Shown here one piece after another: positions 1 through 8,622 of a stretch of DNA of 64,000 nt. The position numbers and the translations under genes are program-made. Position 1 is the first letter of the stretch, and every line of letters begins with the position of its first letter. Origin of the DNA: Alloacidobacterium sp035547425 (lineage in GTDB: Bacteria; Acidobacteriota; Terriglobia; Terriglobales; Acidobacteriaceae); NCBI GenBank assembly GCA_035547425.1, contig DASZUU010000014.1:1-64000 (forward strand). Direction: 5' to 3'. The notes beneath the pieces are model-generated. The model was given only the letters and a program-made list of their open reading frames with translations, made no database searches and was not told the origin of the DNA.

Positions 1-94
1 GGCCCACAAACTCCTCATCCGACTCAACGCAAAAGCCAGAGACGTTCGACGAGCCACTCTCCAGGCAAACTCACCAAAACCAAGCCTCGCTTGA
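1..94 (+). CDS. Possible C-terminal tail of a gene entering from the left
   Basis: The frame beginning at base 2 stays open to a TGA at 92-94. It encodes about 30 residues rich in Lys, Arg and Ala (start AHKLLIRLN). This could be the 3' end of a gene that begins outside the window. The fragment is too short for any family assignment, and an open frame of 30 codons can occur by chance. Repeat-like non-coding sequence follows immediately, which fits a gene end here. Confidence 0.3.
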   Translation, partial: AHKLLIRLNAKARDVRRATLQANSPKPSLA

Positions 95-139
95 CATCCA
101 AGACAGTCGCTGAGCGGAGCGTAGCGAAGTCGAAGGACC

Positions 140-179
140 CGCACGAGCAAAGCTCGTGCGAATCGTTGCAAAGCAACGA
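140..179. repeat. Tandem perfect hairpins with AAA loops
   Basis: Two adjacent perfect inverted repeats share the same design. The first has 9-bp arms around AAA (140-160, arm cgcacgagc). The second has 7-bp arms around AAA (163-179, arm tcgttgc). They lie next to the repeat at 103-138 and probably belong to a composite mobile-type intergenic repeat. Confidence 0.6.
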
Positions 180-214
180 CCATCTCTTCTCAAAGGAAGT
201 AAAAGAAGAAAGAG

Positions 215-282
215 GTAGAAGCACTGGGCTTTAGCCCGGTGAATCCTCTGCTTACAGGTAAGGGCCTTAAGGCCCGGGGTTT
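215..282 (-). repeat. Two-hairpin intergenic repeat, copy 1
   Basis: Read on the minus strand, this holds a hairpin with GGGCC/GGCCC arms around TTAA, a spacer of about 20 nt, and then attcaccgggctaaagccc followed by a gtgcttctac-type tail. The second half matches copies at 61551-61617 and 62249-62313. This is a dispersed non-coding repeat. Confidence 0.7.
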
Positions 283-417
283 TCTTTGTCAAGCCCAAAA
301 AATCGAAGAAATCCGCGCAACCCACACATTCTAAATAAAATATCCACGCTCACGGTTGGCATATTATTTCCCAACAAACTGCTAAAATGGAACTAGAGAG
401 AAAAAATTAAAACAAAT

Positions 418-438
418 GCCCGCTGACGCGGGCGTTTT
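418..438. terminator. GC-rich stem flanked by T-runs, possible bidirectional terminator
   Basis: The arms gcccgc (418-423) and gcgggc (428-433) surround tgac. On the plus strand gtttt follows. On the minus strand the stem is followed by atttgttttaatttttt. It could terminate hslU read-through on the minus strand and the unseen upstream gene on the plus strand. Confidence 0.55.
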
Positions 439-528
439 CCATTTCTGAGCCCTGAAAACTTAGCCCTGAACCAAGACCCCTCTCGTAAGTCATTGAAAAC
501 ACTAGAAATGAATTAACCAATTTAAAAT

Positions 529-564
529 CAATAATTTAGCAGGGATATTCCCGCTAAATTATTG
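529..564 (-). terminator. Long AT-rich hairpin downstream of hslU
   Basis: The 12-bp arms caataatttagc and gctaaattattg are perfectly complementary. They enclose an inner ggg/ccc stem around atatt. On the minus strand a T-rich stretch follows. It lies about 50 nt beyond the hslU stop, so it is a candidate terminator or 3'-end stabiliser for hslVU mRNA. Confidence 0.55.
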
Positions 565-616
565 AAAGCAAAAGAATTGCCCCGAGAAGGAGGGGGGAGG
601 GGAGTCCCCGAAAAAT

Positions 617-2149
617 CTACAGAATATAGCGCGACAAATCCTGATCTTTCACAATAGAGGAAACCATCTGGCGCACATATTCCGGATCGATCACTGCCAC
701 TTTCTCCAGCCCTGACGCAGTTTCGCGCTCCACAATCGGTAGCGGAGTAGACCCATTTCCGTCGCCGCTGGCCGCAATATCAATCACATTGCTGTCGCTC
801 TTGGTGGTTTTCATCAGGTCTGGAGCAAGGAAGCTGATCTCGTCCAAAACCCGTTCCATGATGGTGTGCAGGCGCCGCGCGCCGATATTCTCGGTCGTCT
901 CGTTCACCCGGAAGGCGAAACGCGCCATCTCTTCCAGCGATTCCGGTGTGAATTCGAGCTTCAGCCCTTCCGTTTCGAGCAGCGCCGTGTATTGCTTGGT
1001 CAGCGACGACTTCGGCTCCTGCAGAATGCGGATGAAGTCCTCAACCGTGAGCGATTGCAGCTCGACGCGGATCGGGAAGCGTCCCTGCAACTCCGGAATC
1101 AGGTCGCTGGGCTTGGAGACATGGAAAGCGCCTGCGGCAATAAACAGGATGTGGTCCGTCCGTACCATGCCGTAGCGGGTATTGACGGTTGTGCCCTCCA
1201 CAATCGGCAGAATATCGCGCTGTACGCCTTCCCGCGAAACGTCCGGCCCGTGGCCGCCTTCGCGTCCGGCAATTTTGTCGATTTCATCCAGAAAGACGAT
1301 GCCGGAGTTTTCGACACGTTCGACAGCTGTGCGCGTTACCTGGTCCATGTCGATCAGGCGCTGTTCTTCTTCCTGCACCAGGTAGTCGAAGGCCTCGCCG
1401 ACCTTCATTTTGCGCTTCTTGGTGCGCTGGCCGAAGATGTTCGGCAGAACATCCTTGAGATTAATGTCCATCTCCTCCACGCCCTGGTTGGAGATGATCT
1501 CAAATGACGGCGCATTGCGCTCCCGCACGTCAATTTCCACCGTGCGGTCATCCAACTTGCCTTCGCGGAACTGCTGACGCAGCTTCTCGCGCGTGCGCTG
1601 GTGGGACTCATTGCTTGGTGCCGGAAACGTCAGGGTATTGCCGGTGGTCTCGGTGGGCGTCGCGGCAGCAGGCGCCGGCGTAGATGCTGGAGGAGGCAAC
1701 AACAGGTCGAGCAGGCGCTCTTCCGCATTCAGTTCAGCCTTGTCCTCTACTTCCTCCAGCTTTTCTTCGCGCACCATGTCGATGGCAATTTCCACCAGGT
1801 CGCGCACAATGGCTTCGACATCCCTGCCTACGTAACCTACCTCAGTAAACTTCGAGGCCTCAACCTTCAGGAAAGGAGAATTCGTCAGCTTTGCCAATCG
1901 GCGCGCAATCTCGGTCTTGCCCACGCCCGTAGGCCCAATCATGATGATGTTCTTGGGCATGATCTCTTCGGCGAGATCGGGCGGAAGCTTCTGGCGGCGC
2001 ATGCGATTGCGCAGCGCAATGGCAACGGCGCGCTTGGCGGCCTTCTGGCCGACGACGTACTTGTCCAGTTCGGCGACGATCTCGCGCGGCGTCAATTCCT
2101 CCAGCGCGAGATCCTGGTCTTCAGCAGTTCCGGGTAAATAGATGGCCAT
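617..2149 (-). CDS. hslU: HslU, ATPase/unfoldase subunit of HslVU protease
   Basis: AAA+ unfoldase that feeds substrates to the HslV peptidase in the cytoplasm. Visible motifs are Walker A GPTGVGKT (residues 72-79), the pore motif GYVG (105-108), a Walker B FLDEID near residue 287, and a C-terminal DLSRYIL. That tail matches the HslU tail known to dock into and activate HslV. At 510 aa it is longer than the E. coli protein (443 aa). The extra length sits partly in the intermediate domain, which carries an Ala/Pro/Thr-rich linker near residues 155-180. The ATG is preceded by GAGGAG at suitable spacing. It is the second gene of an hslVU operon, 33 bp after hslV. Confidence 0.97.
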   Translation of the reverse strand: MAIYLPGTAEDQDLALEELTPREIVAELDKYVVGQKAAKRAVAIALRNRMRRQKLPPDLAEEIMPKNIIMIGPTGVGKTEIARRLAKLTNSPFLKVEASKFTEVGYVGRDVEAIVRDLVEIAIDMVREEKLEEVEDKAELNAEERLLDLLLPPPASTPAPAAATPTETTGNTLTFPAPSNESHQRTREKLRQQFREGKLDDRTVEIDVRERNAPSFEIISNQGVEEMDINLKDVLPNIFGQRTKKRKMKVGEAFDYLVQEEEQRLIDMDQVTRTAVERVENSGIVFLDEIDKIAGREGGHGPDVSREGVQRDILPIVEGTTVNTRYGMVRTDHILFIAAGAFHVSKPSDLIPELQGRFPIRVELQSLTVEDFIRILQEPKSSLTKQYTALLETEGLKLEFTPESLEEMARFAFRVNETTENIGARRLHTIMERVLDEISFLAPDLMKTTKSDSNVIDIAASGDGNGSTPLPIVERETASGLEKVAVIDPEYVRQMVSSIVKDQDLSRYIL

Positions 2150-2182
2150 ATGCCTGCTCCTCTGCGGGCGGCGAACGCCGTT

Positions 2183-2794
2183 TTAGGCGTGCAGTTCTTC
2201 AATCGTGATCTTGTCGTTGGTATAGATGCAGATTTGCCCGGCGATCCTCAGCGATTTCTCAGCAATATCGCGAGCAGACAACTCTGTATTCTCATATAGC
2301 GCGCGCGCCGAAGCCAGGGCGAATGATCCGCCGCTGCCGATGGCCGCGATGCCCTCATCCGGCTCGATCACATCCCCCGAGCCGCTGATAAGGAATGTCT
2401 GGTTCGGGTCGGAGACTATCAGCAGGGCTTCCAGGTTGCGCAGCATCTTGTCCGTGCGCCACTCCTTCGCCAGTTCCACGGCGGAGCGGCCAAGATTCCC
2501 GGCATACTGCTCCAGCTTGGACTCGAAGCGGCTGAACAACGAGAAGGCGTCCGCCGTCGACCCGGCAAACCCGGCAAGGATTTTGTCCTGGTACAGTCGC
2601 CGTATCTTCTTCGCCGAGTGCTTGATAACCGATTCGCCCAGCGTCACCTGCCCATCCGCAGCCATAACGACGCTGCCGTTCCGTCGCACGCACACGACGG
2701 TCGTCGAACGGATGCGGCGTCCGCTGGAGAGGTTGAGTTCGAGGGGAGAAACGCCACGAAAAGTGATGGCCGGAAGAGGCTTTCGATTCGACAT
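2183..2794 (-). CDS. hslV: HslV, threonine peptidase subunit of HslVU
   Basis: Proteasome-like N-terminal-nucleophile peptidase that forms the proteolytic core with HslU. The family N-terminus (TTxxxVRRNG, then ADGQVTLG) is clear, with the presumed catalytic threonine at Thr31. The 30 residues before it form an unusually long propeptide; in E. coli only the initiator Met precedes Thr. A GGAG seven bases before the ATG supports this start, so the extension is probably translated and must be processed for activity. First gene of the hslVU operon. Confidence 0.96.
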   Translation of the reverse strand: MSNRKPLPAITFRGVSPLELNLSSGRRIRSTTVVCVRRNGSVVMAADGQVTLGESVIKHSAKKIRRLYQDKILAGFAGSTADAFSLFSRFESKLEQYAGNLGRSAVELAKEWRTDKMLRNLEALLIVSDPNQTFLISGSGDVIEPDEGIAAIGSGGSFALASARALYENTELSARDIAEKSLRIAGQICIYTNDKITIEELHA

Positions 2795-2857
2795 GCTCAG
2801 GCTCCAGTATATCGCACCGAAGCCTGAGCATAGAGGGAAACAGGGGCAGTACTTTGG

Positions 2858-3364
2858 TTAGACGTTTGCCTGTTTTGCGGCAAATTGACCAATGATCGGC
2901 AGCTTGAAATATTCGCCTTTGCTGGCCTTGAGAATGCAAACCAGCCATGCAATAAAGAAGCCCACGGCGACTACCATATCTGCCAGCAGGAACAGCACCG
3001 AGATAAAAGGAATGAAATGGAGCGCAATATTCAGGATCGTGAGCGCTACCCAGACGGCAATCCATGCGACGTGCAGAGCAATGCACTGAATGGCATGGAA
3101 TTTCACCAGCCGCATCCGGTTATATGGTTCCAGCACCAGGAAAATAATGGCCGGAATGATGGTGATGTAGGAAATGGCGGCCGCTGCATTTTCTGAAAGG
3201 CCGCTGGCTGCCGGCGCTGTTGCCGGCGCGACAGGCGCGGCAGCCATATTGCCCCCCACAGGTGCGTAACCGGCAGGGGCGGCGGCTGCTGCGACCGGCG
3301 CTCCACAAAAACCGCAGAATGTAGCCTGAGGGGCAATTTCATTACGGCATGAAGGACATTGCAT
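2858..3364 (-). CDS. Zinc-ribbon membrane protein (DUF4870/Tic20-like)
   Basis: The 168-aa protein opens with a zinc ribbon (Cys3, Cys6, Cys17, Cys20) and continues with an Ala/Pro-rich linker. The C-terminal half has about three to four hydrophobic segments containing RLVKFHAIQ, typical of small DUF4870-like membrane proteins. Function is unknown; the ribbon probably lies in the cytoplasm. It sits upstream of hslV on the same strand with a 63-bp gap, so co-transcription is possible but not required. Confidence 0.75.
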   Translation of the reverse strand: MQCPSCRNEIAPQATFCGFCGAPVAAAAAPAGYAPVGGNMAAAPVAPATAPAASGLSENAAAAISYITIIPAIIFLVLEPYNRMRLVKFHAIQCIALHVAWIAVWVALTILNIALHFIPFISVLFLLADMVVAVGFFIAWLVCILKASKGEYFKLPIIGQFAAKQANV

Positions 3365-3614
3365 GGAAGTATTCTCCTGATGAGAGATCTGGGAATTTCT
3401 AAGGAAGCAGCGGGGAGAACGTCCTCGGAACGCCCACCAGCATACGCCGAAAGGTGGAAAAGTGAGGATAAAAATTTACGTCCGCTCTGCTCTGCACACC
3501 GAATAGTTAGGGATGGAAGCCCATCGTTTCATCTGCGGGAATGAAAAAGCGGCTGAAGTGCGGTTGGCAGCAGAGAACCGCCCGGTCTTAAGGTATTCTG
3601 CTCATAGAGATGCT

Positions 3615-4094
3615 ATGAACGGCGTTTCCTTACGAGACCCTCAGGTCATTGGAACCTTGGCTGCCGCTACTCTCTGTCTCGGTGGCGTAGCCGTCTATTT
3701 CGCCTTGCGCAAGAAGCCGGATCCAGCCGAGATGGAACGTCAACGTCGCCAGTTCCTGGTGCAGACGGGCCGGATCATTGACGGAACCCTGCTCGACATC
3801 ACCGAACTGGTCGAGGACGAAACTGGGCAGCAGATGCAACTGATTCTCTATAAATATGAGATTGGCGGCGTCATCTACGAGTCCTCCCAGGATGTGACAG
3901 CTCTGCAGGATTTCGTAAATATTCACGATTGCCGTCTCGGTTTGCCTTGCTCTGTGCGTTACGACATACACAAACCGGAAAACAGCATCGTCGTTGCGGA
4001 GACATGGAGCGGACTGCGCGACATGACAAAGCCGGTGGCGCCATTCAACACCCCGCAGAAATCTACCCGTACCTGGACGGCGCCCATTAGATAG
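3615..4094 (+). CDS. Single-pass membrane protein, function unknown
   Basis: About 159 aa if translated from the ATG at 3615; an upstream in-frame start at 3513 would add 34 residues without membrane or domain character. One hydrophobic segment near residues 12-29 is followed by a charged region and a small beta-rich domain with a KYEIGGVIYESSQDV stretch. That layout resembles DUF3592-type membrane-anchored proteins, but the match is loose. It is followed 32 bp later by the CDF transporter on the same strand. Confidence 0.6.
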   Translation: MNGVSLRDPQVIGTLAAATLCLGGVAVYFALRKKPDPAEMERQRRQFLVQTGRIIDGTLLDITELVEDETGQQMQLILYKYEIGGVIYESSQDVTALQDFVNIHDCRLGLPCSVRYDIHKPENSIVVAETWSGLRDMTKPVAPFNTPQKSTRTWTAPIR

Positions 4095-4126
4095 CCGCAA
4101 AGTGCATCTAGGCATAGACTGAAGGC

Positions 4127-5065
4127 ATGCACGTACACGGAGCATCGACGGGAAAAACGCAGCGGGTCTTGCAGTTTTCGCTCCTGGCAACGCTTCTTTA
4201 CGTCGTCCTGACTTTTATCGCGGGCCTGCGCGCCCATTCTCTGGCCCTGATCTCCGAGGCCGGACACAATGTTTCTGATGCGTTAGCTCTGCTGCTCTCG
4301 TTTGTCGCTGTCTATTTCCAGCGCCGGCCTCCGACCGACGCCAAAACCTTCGGATATCAGCGAGCCGGTGTTCTGGCCGGATTCGTCAACGCGCTTTCGT
4401 TGATTGTTATTTCTGTCTTTATTGCCATCGAGGCCATCCATCGTCTGAGCCAGCCTGTGACGGTTCAGCCGAAATTGATGATGATCGTAGCCGCGGCCGG
4501 CGTGCTGATGAACGGAGTCATTGCCACACTGCTGTGGCGCGTCAATACCGATGTCAATATTCGCAGCACTTTCATTCACATGCTTGGCGACACTCTCTCG
4601 ACAGCTGCCGTAATAGCTGGAGGCGCTGCGATTCTGTGGACCGGGCAGGGCTGGATCGATCCAGTCCTGTCTCTCCTGATCGCGGCGCTTATCATCTGGT
4701 CGTCGCTCTCGATCGTGCGCGAAACATTGAATATTCTTCTGGAAGGCACGCCGCGAGGCATTTCACTCGCTGAGATTCGTGAATCGCTGCAGCGTATTTC
4801 CGGGGTAGAAGATGTGCACGACCTGCACGTCTGGAGCCTGGGCTCACAGACGCATGCTCTTGCGACACATGTCACCATCGCGGATATTCCGCCCTCTGAA
4901 AGCAATCGCATCCTGGAAAAGATCAAATCGACGCTGCACAGCCGATTTCACATCGATCACACCACGATCCAGTTTGAGAATGCGGATTGTGAAGTAGCTC
5001 ATGGCTGCGTGATGGCGGTAGAAGACTTGCACGTCCACCATCACGGCCATAGCCATAGTCATTAG
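4127..5065 (+). CDS. Cation diffusion facilitator metal exporter (CzcD/ZitB-like)
   Basis: Inner-membrane antiporter of the CDF family, likely exporting Zn2+ or related divalent metals. The 312-aa protein has about six membrane segments. The metal-site pairs HNVSD (His47, Asp51) and HMLGD (about 151-155) sit in the expected helices. A C-terminal cytoplasmic domain contains DVHDLHVWSLG and ends in a His-rich tail (HVHHHGHSHSH), which suggests metal binding. The stop codon overlaps the opposite-strand GH5 stop. Metal specificity cannot be read from sequence alone. Confidence 0.93.
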   Translation: MHVHGASTGKTQRVLQFSLLATLLYVVLTFIAGLRAHSLALISEAGHNVSDALALLLSFVAVYFQRRPPTDAKTFGYQRAGVLAGFVNALSLIVISVFIAIEAIHRLSQPVTVQPKLMMIVAAAGVLMNGVIATLLWRVNTDVNIRSTFIHMLGDTLSTAAVIAGGAAILWTGQGWIDPVLSLLIAALIIWSSLSIVRETLNILLEGTPRGISLAEIRESLQRISGVEDVHDLHVWSLGSQTHALATHVTIADIPPSESNRILEKIKSTLHSRFHIDHTTIQFENADCEVAHGCVMAVEDLHVHHHGHSHSH

Positions 5066-6282
5066 GGATTGACCGGCGTCAATCCCAAAGCCTTCACGTA
5101 TCCGGGATTTACGCGCGTATTCGTGAACTGAATCTTCTTCAGCAGATCGTCAAAGGCTTCCTGTGCTTCTTCAGGCGAAGGCCGCGCGGCAATGCGTTTC
5201 TCAGCATTTCCCGTTCCGGGAGCCATTTTGGCGAATGCAAGGATCGCATCCCAATGCTCCGGGCGATCGAAGGTTACGACAGACGAGGTTGCGTCCATCT
5301 TCTTATAAGGCCAGTAACACCAGCCGATGTTGTTGCTTTCCAGAGTCTTGGTGAAAGCGGCGATCCACTCGTCCTTGTTTTCGCCCGATTCCCCCAGCCA
5401 GATCGGCACGTGGTACTTATCGCGGAAATCAATATATTCCTGGATAACGCTGACATCCGTCGATGTCCAATATTTGTGAAATTGATATACCACATTGGAA
5501 TCGAAGGGTTGCCCGAAGACCTTGAAATTCGAGTCCCACTGTGCTCCGCCAAGAATTACCGTGTGGTTGCGATCGACGGAACGGATTGCAGCCACCAGCT
5601 TGCGATAGAGAGGCTCCAGGTCCTTGTTGTACTGCTGCAACTTGGGATAGTGCGGAATCGGCTCATTCAGCAGATCGTAGCCGAGGACGATCGGCTCGTT
5701 GCGATAATGGGCTGCGATTCTGTGCCAGATGGCGGCGGTGTGCTCCTGCGCTTCCGGGCTGGTATAGAGCCAGGGGTAGCCCCAGCTGTCGTCGATGTTG
5801 GTGCCGGTCTGGCCGCCGGGCGCGCAGTGCAAATCGAGAATGATGTAGATGTTATCTTTCTTCGCCCAGGTCACAAGGCGGTCGAGCAGACGGAAGCCTT
5901 CGGCGTTGTCGCTGTCAAAGAATTTCCAGTGCAGCGGTACCCGGACCGAGTTGAAGCCGCTCTTCTTAATGAGGTCGATGTCGGCTTGCGTGATGTAGTC
6001 CTCGCGCCATTGTTTCCAGAAGGCATCGGCCTTTTCCGGGCCGATCAACTCGTAGCTCAGTTCTTCGATTTCCCGCGGTGATTGCGGACCGCCGTCAAAG
6101 TGGAACATGTAGCCCTCAGGCTCAAACCAGTTGCCTAAATTGATGCCGCGGAGCAGGATCGGCTTGTCGTCGGCGGTGACAATCTCAGCGCCTTTCGTGT
6201 GCACGAAGCCGCGTTGCGCAAAAAGCAGTGGTGTGGCGAGAAGGAGCGAAAGACAGAAAGCGATACGTTTCGATATGTTCAT
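5062..6282 (-). CDS. Secreted glycoside hydrolase family 5 (endoglucanase-like)
   Basis: Predicted exported beta-glycosidase with a GH5-type TIM barrel. The likely start is the ATG at 6282, giving MNISKRIAF and a hydrophobic signal peptide ending near LLFAQ; a start 24 bases upstream has no obvious function. Diagnostic motifs are LLNEP (acid/base Glu near residue 207) and WLGESGE (nucleophile Glu near 298). HCAPGGQTG and SVRVPLHW are also typical. The substrate could be cellulose, glucomannan or another beta-glucan. Convergent with the CDF gene: the two stop codons share bases 5063-5064. Confidence 0.9.
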   Translation of the reverse strand: MNISKRIAFCLSLLLATPLLFAQRGFVHTKGAEIVTADDKPILLRGINLGNWFEPEGYMFHFDGGPQSPREIEELSYELIGPEKADAFWKQWREDYITQADIDLIKKSGFNSVRVPLHWKFFDSDNAEGFRLLDRLVTWAKKDNIYIILDLHCAPGGQTGTNIDDSWGYPWLYTSPEAQEHTAAIWHRIAAHYRNEPIVLGYDLLNEPIPHYPKLQQYNKDLEPLYRKLVAAIRSVDRNHTVILGGAQWDSNFKVFGQPFDSNVVYQFHKYWTSTDVSVIQEYIDFRDKYHVPIWLGESGENKDEWIAAFTKTLESNNIGWCYWPYKKMDATSSVVTFDRPEHWDAILAFAKMAPGTGNAEKRIAARPSPEEAQEAFDDLLKKIQFTNTRVNPGYVKALGLTPVNP

Positions 6283-6327
6283 TGTGGCGATCAAAGCATA
6301 TACCACGAGACAATCGAATGTCCTTCT

Positions 6328-7161
6328 TTATCTCTGCGCAACGGCAACTCGCGGAATCTTCTGTAGATCGTCAATGAAGCAGAGGTTGTTCCAGTTTGGG
6401 AGCAACTGGGCCAAGGCGTCGCGTTGCCCCTGGCCTATCTCCATCAGCAGCCAGCCGCCGGGTTTGAGTGCTGCATATGCCTGCGGGATGAGGCGCCGAT
6501 AGATATCGAGTCCGGATGGTCCTGCAAAAAGTGCGGAGGCTGGTTCGTAGTCGCGCACCTGCGGCTCGAGCGCAGCCCGGTCGGCTTCGGCTACATATGG
6601 CGGATTGGAGACGATGGCATCGAAATGTTCGCCGGCCACTGTGTTTAGCAGATCGGAGCGCAGGAACTGCATACGATTTTCAACGTGGTGGGCCGCAGCA
6701 TTGCGCTGCGCTACGGCGAGCGCGGCTTCGGAGATGTCGAGCGCAGTGAAATGTGCCCGCGGTAGCGCGCGCGCGAGGGCGACAGCGATGGCTCCGGAGC
6801 CGGTGCCGATATCGGCAATATGCAAGGCTTCATCGTGCCGCACCCGCGCCAGCAGAGCGTCTACTAAGTGCTCCGTTTCAGGGCGCGGAATCAATACATC
6901 CGGCGTGACGACGAAAGTCAGGCCGTAGAATTCCTGCTCCCCGAGTATGTACTGGATCGGCTCATGTGTAATGCGACGGCGCAGCCACGCATCGTATTGC
7001 GTGATCTGCGCAGGAGTAAGTTCAACTTCAGGATGCGTGAGCAGGAAAGTGCGGTCACGGTCGATGACGCGCAATAAGAGCAACTCGGCGTCCCGGCGCG
7101 GCTGCGCTGAGACGCCTTCGAGAGTTTTGGCGCCGTGGGTCAGTGATTCATGCAATCGCAA
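6328..7161 (-). CDS. prmC: PrmC, release factor glutamine N5-methyltransferase
   Basis: SAM-dependent methyltransferase that methylates the GGQ glutamine of class I release factors. The 277-aa protein has the N-terminal helical domain, the linker VLIPRPETEHLV, the SAM site ADIGTGSGAIAVALA and the catalytic NPPYV near residue 186. The reading frame begins at TTG 7161, with another TTG two codons on; no in-frame ATG lies nearby. The start region abuts a dispersed repeat (7158-7188). It lies 69 bp after prfA, the usual prfA-prmC pairing. Confidence 0.95.
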   Translation of the reverse strand: MRLHESLTHGAKTLEGVSAQPRRDAELLLLRVIDRDRTFLLTHPEVELTPAQITQYDAWLRRRITHEPIQYILGEQEFYGLTFVVTPDVLIPRPETEHLVDALLARVRHDEALHIADIGTGSGAIAVALARALPRAHFTALDISEAALAVAQRNAAAHHVENRMQFLRSDLLNTVAGEHFDAIVSNPPYVAEADRAALEPQVRDYEPASALFAGPSGLDIYRRLIPQAYAALKPGGWLLMEIGQGQRDALAQLLPNWNNLCFIDDLQKIPRVAVAQR

Positions 7162-7188
7162 GTGCTTCGCTCAGGATGACAAAAATAT
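7158..7188. repeat. CTTCGCTCAGGATGACAAA-type intergenic repeat
   Basis: The stretch agtgcttcgctcaggatgac followed by an A-rich tail lies between prfA and prmC. It resembles sequence at 57872-57908 and the reverse-oriented stretch at 103-138. It touches the putative TTG start of prmC. Confidence 0.55.
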
Positions 7189-7230
7189 TTGCTGCAGAAC
7201 GACAAATTCTTGGTCGCTGAAGCTATTAGA

Positions 7231-8307
7231 TCAGGCTACCGCCTCGGTTTCGGCTTTCAGGCGTTCCGCATTGAAATAGGAAGTCAGGGCATCGATCACA
7301 GGCTGCAGTTTGCCTTCCATCACGTCGGCGAGCTGGTGAATCGTAAGTCCGATGCGGTGATCGGTCAGTCGGTTCTGCGGGAAGTTGTACGTGCGAATCT
7401 TCTCGCTGCGGTCGCCGGAGCCAACCTGCTGTTTGCGTTCCTTCGCTAGGGCCTGCTGCTGCTTTTCCATCTCGATTTCATAAAGACGGGCGCGCAACAC
7501 ACGCATGCCTTTTTCACGGTTTTTGATTTGCGATTTTTCGTCCTGGCAGCTAACGACTGTGTTGGTCGGTATATGGGTGATGCGCACAGCCGAATACGTA
7601 GTATTCACGGACTGTCCGCCGGGTCCTGAAGAGCAGAAGGTATCGATGCGTAAATCCTTGGCCTCAATTTTTACATCCACGTCCTCAGCTTCCGGCAAAA
7701 CGGCTACCGTAACAGCGGAAGTATGCACACGGCCTTGGGTTTCTGTCGCCGGAACGCGCTGCACACGATGCACGCCGCTCTCGTACTTCAATTGCGAATA
7801 GACCTTATCGCCTTCGATAATGGCAATGACTTCTTTCAGGCCGCCCACAGAAGATTCTGAACTGGAAAGTATTTCGACCTTCCAGCGATGCTGCTCGGCA
7901 AAGCGTGAATACATGCGGAAGATCTCAGCGGCAAAGAGCGACGCTTCATCGCCGCCGGTGCCGGCGCGAATTTCGAGCACGACGTTCTTTTCGTCATTGG
8001 GATCTTTAGGCAGAAGCGCGAGCTTCAACTCTTCTTCAATGGTTGGCAGGCGCTCTTCAAGCTGTGCCAGCTCTTCCTCCGCCATTGCTCGAATATCGGC
8101 ATCGGACTCATTGAGCATGGCCTTGGCGTCCATGATGCCGGTCTGTATCTGTTTATATTCACGATATTTCCCGACAACCTCTTCGAGATCGCGATGCTGC
8201 TTGGCAAGCTTCTGATATTTCTGCGGATCGGAGACGATCTCCGGCGAAGCAAGCTGTTCGCCCAATTCTTCATAGCGGGCTGCAATCTGGTCTAAACGTT
8301 CAAACAT
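7231..8307 (-). CDS. prfA: Peptide chain release factor 1
   Basis: Class I release factor that recognises UAA and UAG stop codons in the ribosome. The 358-aa length is standard. The catalytic GGQ is at about residues 230-232 within GPGGQSVNTTYSAVRITH. The RF1 anticodon-like region around RVPATETQGRVHTSA precedes it. The N-terminal coiled-coil domain (YEELGEQLASPEIV) is intact. The downstream partner prmC methylates the GGQ glutamine. Confidence 0.97.
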   Translation of the reverse strand: MFERLDQIAARYEELGEQLASPEIVSDPQKYQKLAKQHRDLEEVVGKYREYKQIQTGIMDAKAMLNESDADIRAMAEEELAQLEERLPTIEEELKLALLPKDPNDEKNVVLEIRAGTGGDEASLFAAEIFRMYSRFAEQHRWKVEILSSSESSVGGLKEVIAIIEGDKVYSQLKYESGVHRVQRVPATETQGRVHTSAVTVAVLPEAEDVDVKIEAKDLRIDTFCSSGPGGQSVNTTYSAVRITHIPTNTVVSCQDEKSQIKNREKGMRVLRARLYEIEMEKQQQALAKERKQQVGSGDRSEKIRTYNFPQNRLTDHRIGLTIHQLADVMEGKLQPVIDALTSYFNAERLKAETEAVA

Positions 8308-8622
8308 GGGAATTCTCTCTTGGGCTCTTACATGATGATTGAAAAATGATGAAGAAGATAGACGAGCGGTATCGGCGGCGGAAGCCGCTAGAGCAGAGTG
8401 CCGTTTTGAAGTTCAAACCGCATTAACATTATTTTACCGCTTTCTGCCTCTAAAAACACAGCTGCTCACCGATTCTTCCTCTTATAAGTCCTGATTTGGC
8501 AAGGAAAAACCAGGCAAATATTCGTCAAGAACACCTTCGGAAATTTGACAAGAACTAGACGGCACTTTAACGACAGCCGTTATTGCAACTTCGTACTGTG
8601 TGTTGCGTAGGGAGGAAACACT
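8308..8622. other. Divergent intergenic region, prfA / small secreted protein
   Basis: This 315-bp stretch contains no supported gene. A TTGACA at 8545-8550 is the only promoter-like element noticed for the rightward gene. An AT-rich patch near 8425-8460 may hold the prfA promoter, but no clear hexamers are seen. Confidence 0.4.
8545..8572 (+). promoter_or_regulatory. Weak sigma70-like promoter candidate
   Basis: TTGACA at 8545-8550 is followed after about 15-17 bases by a TTTAAC/TAACGA-like sequence. It lies about 50 bases upstream of the ATG at 8623, which itself has GGGAGGAAA as ribosome binding site. The -10 match is poor. Confidence 0.3.

Larger units (their letters stand above)
95..616. 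other. Intergenic region with repeats and hairpins, no gene
   Basis: No convincing gene is seen. The stretch holds a reverse-oriented CTTCGCTACGCTCCGCTCAG-type repeat (103-138), two tandem hairpins with AAA loops (140-160 and 163-179), a two-hairpin composite repeat (about 215-282), a GC stem at 418-433 and a long AT-rich hairpin at 529-564. The last two could end hslU transcription. The flanking sequence is AT-rich. Confidence 0.6.

Noticed and set aside
140..179. CRISPR-like repeat reading of the tandem hairpins
   Set aside because: Only two different hairpins without regular spacers or repeats; no cas genes in the window.
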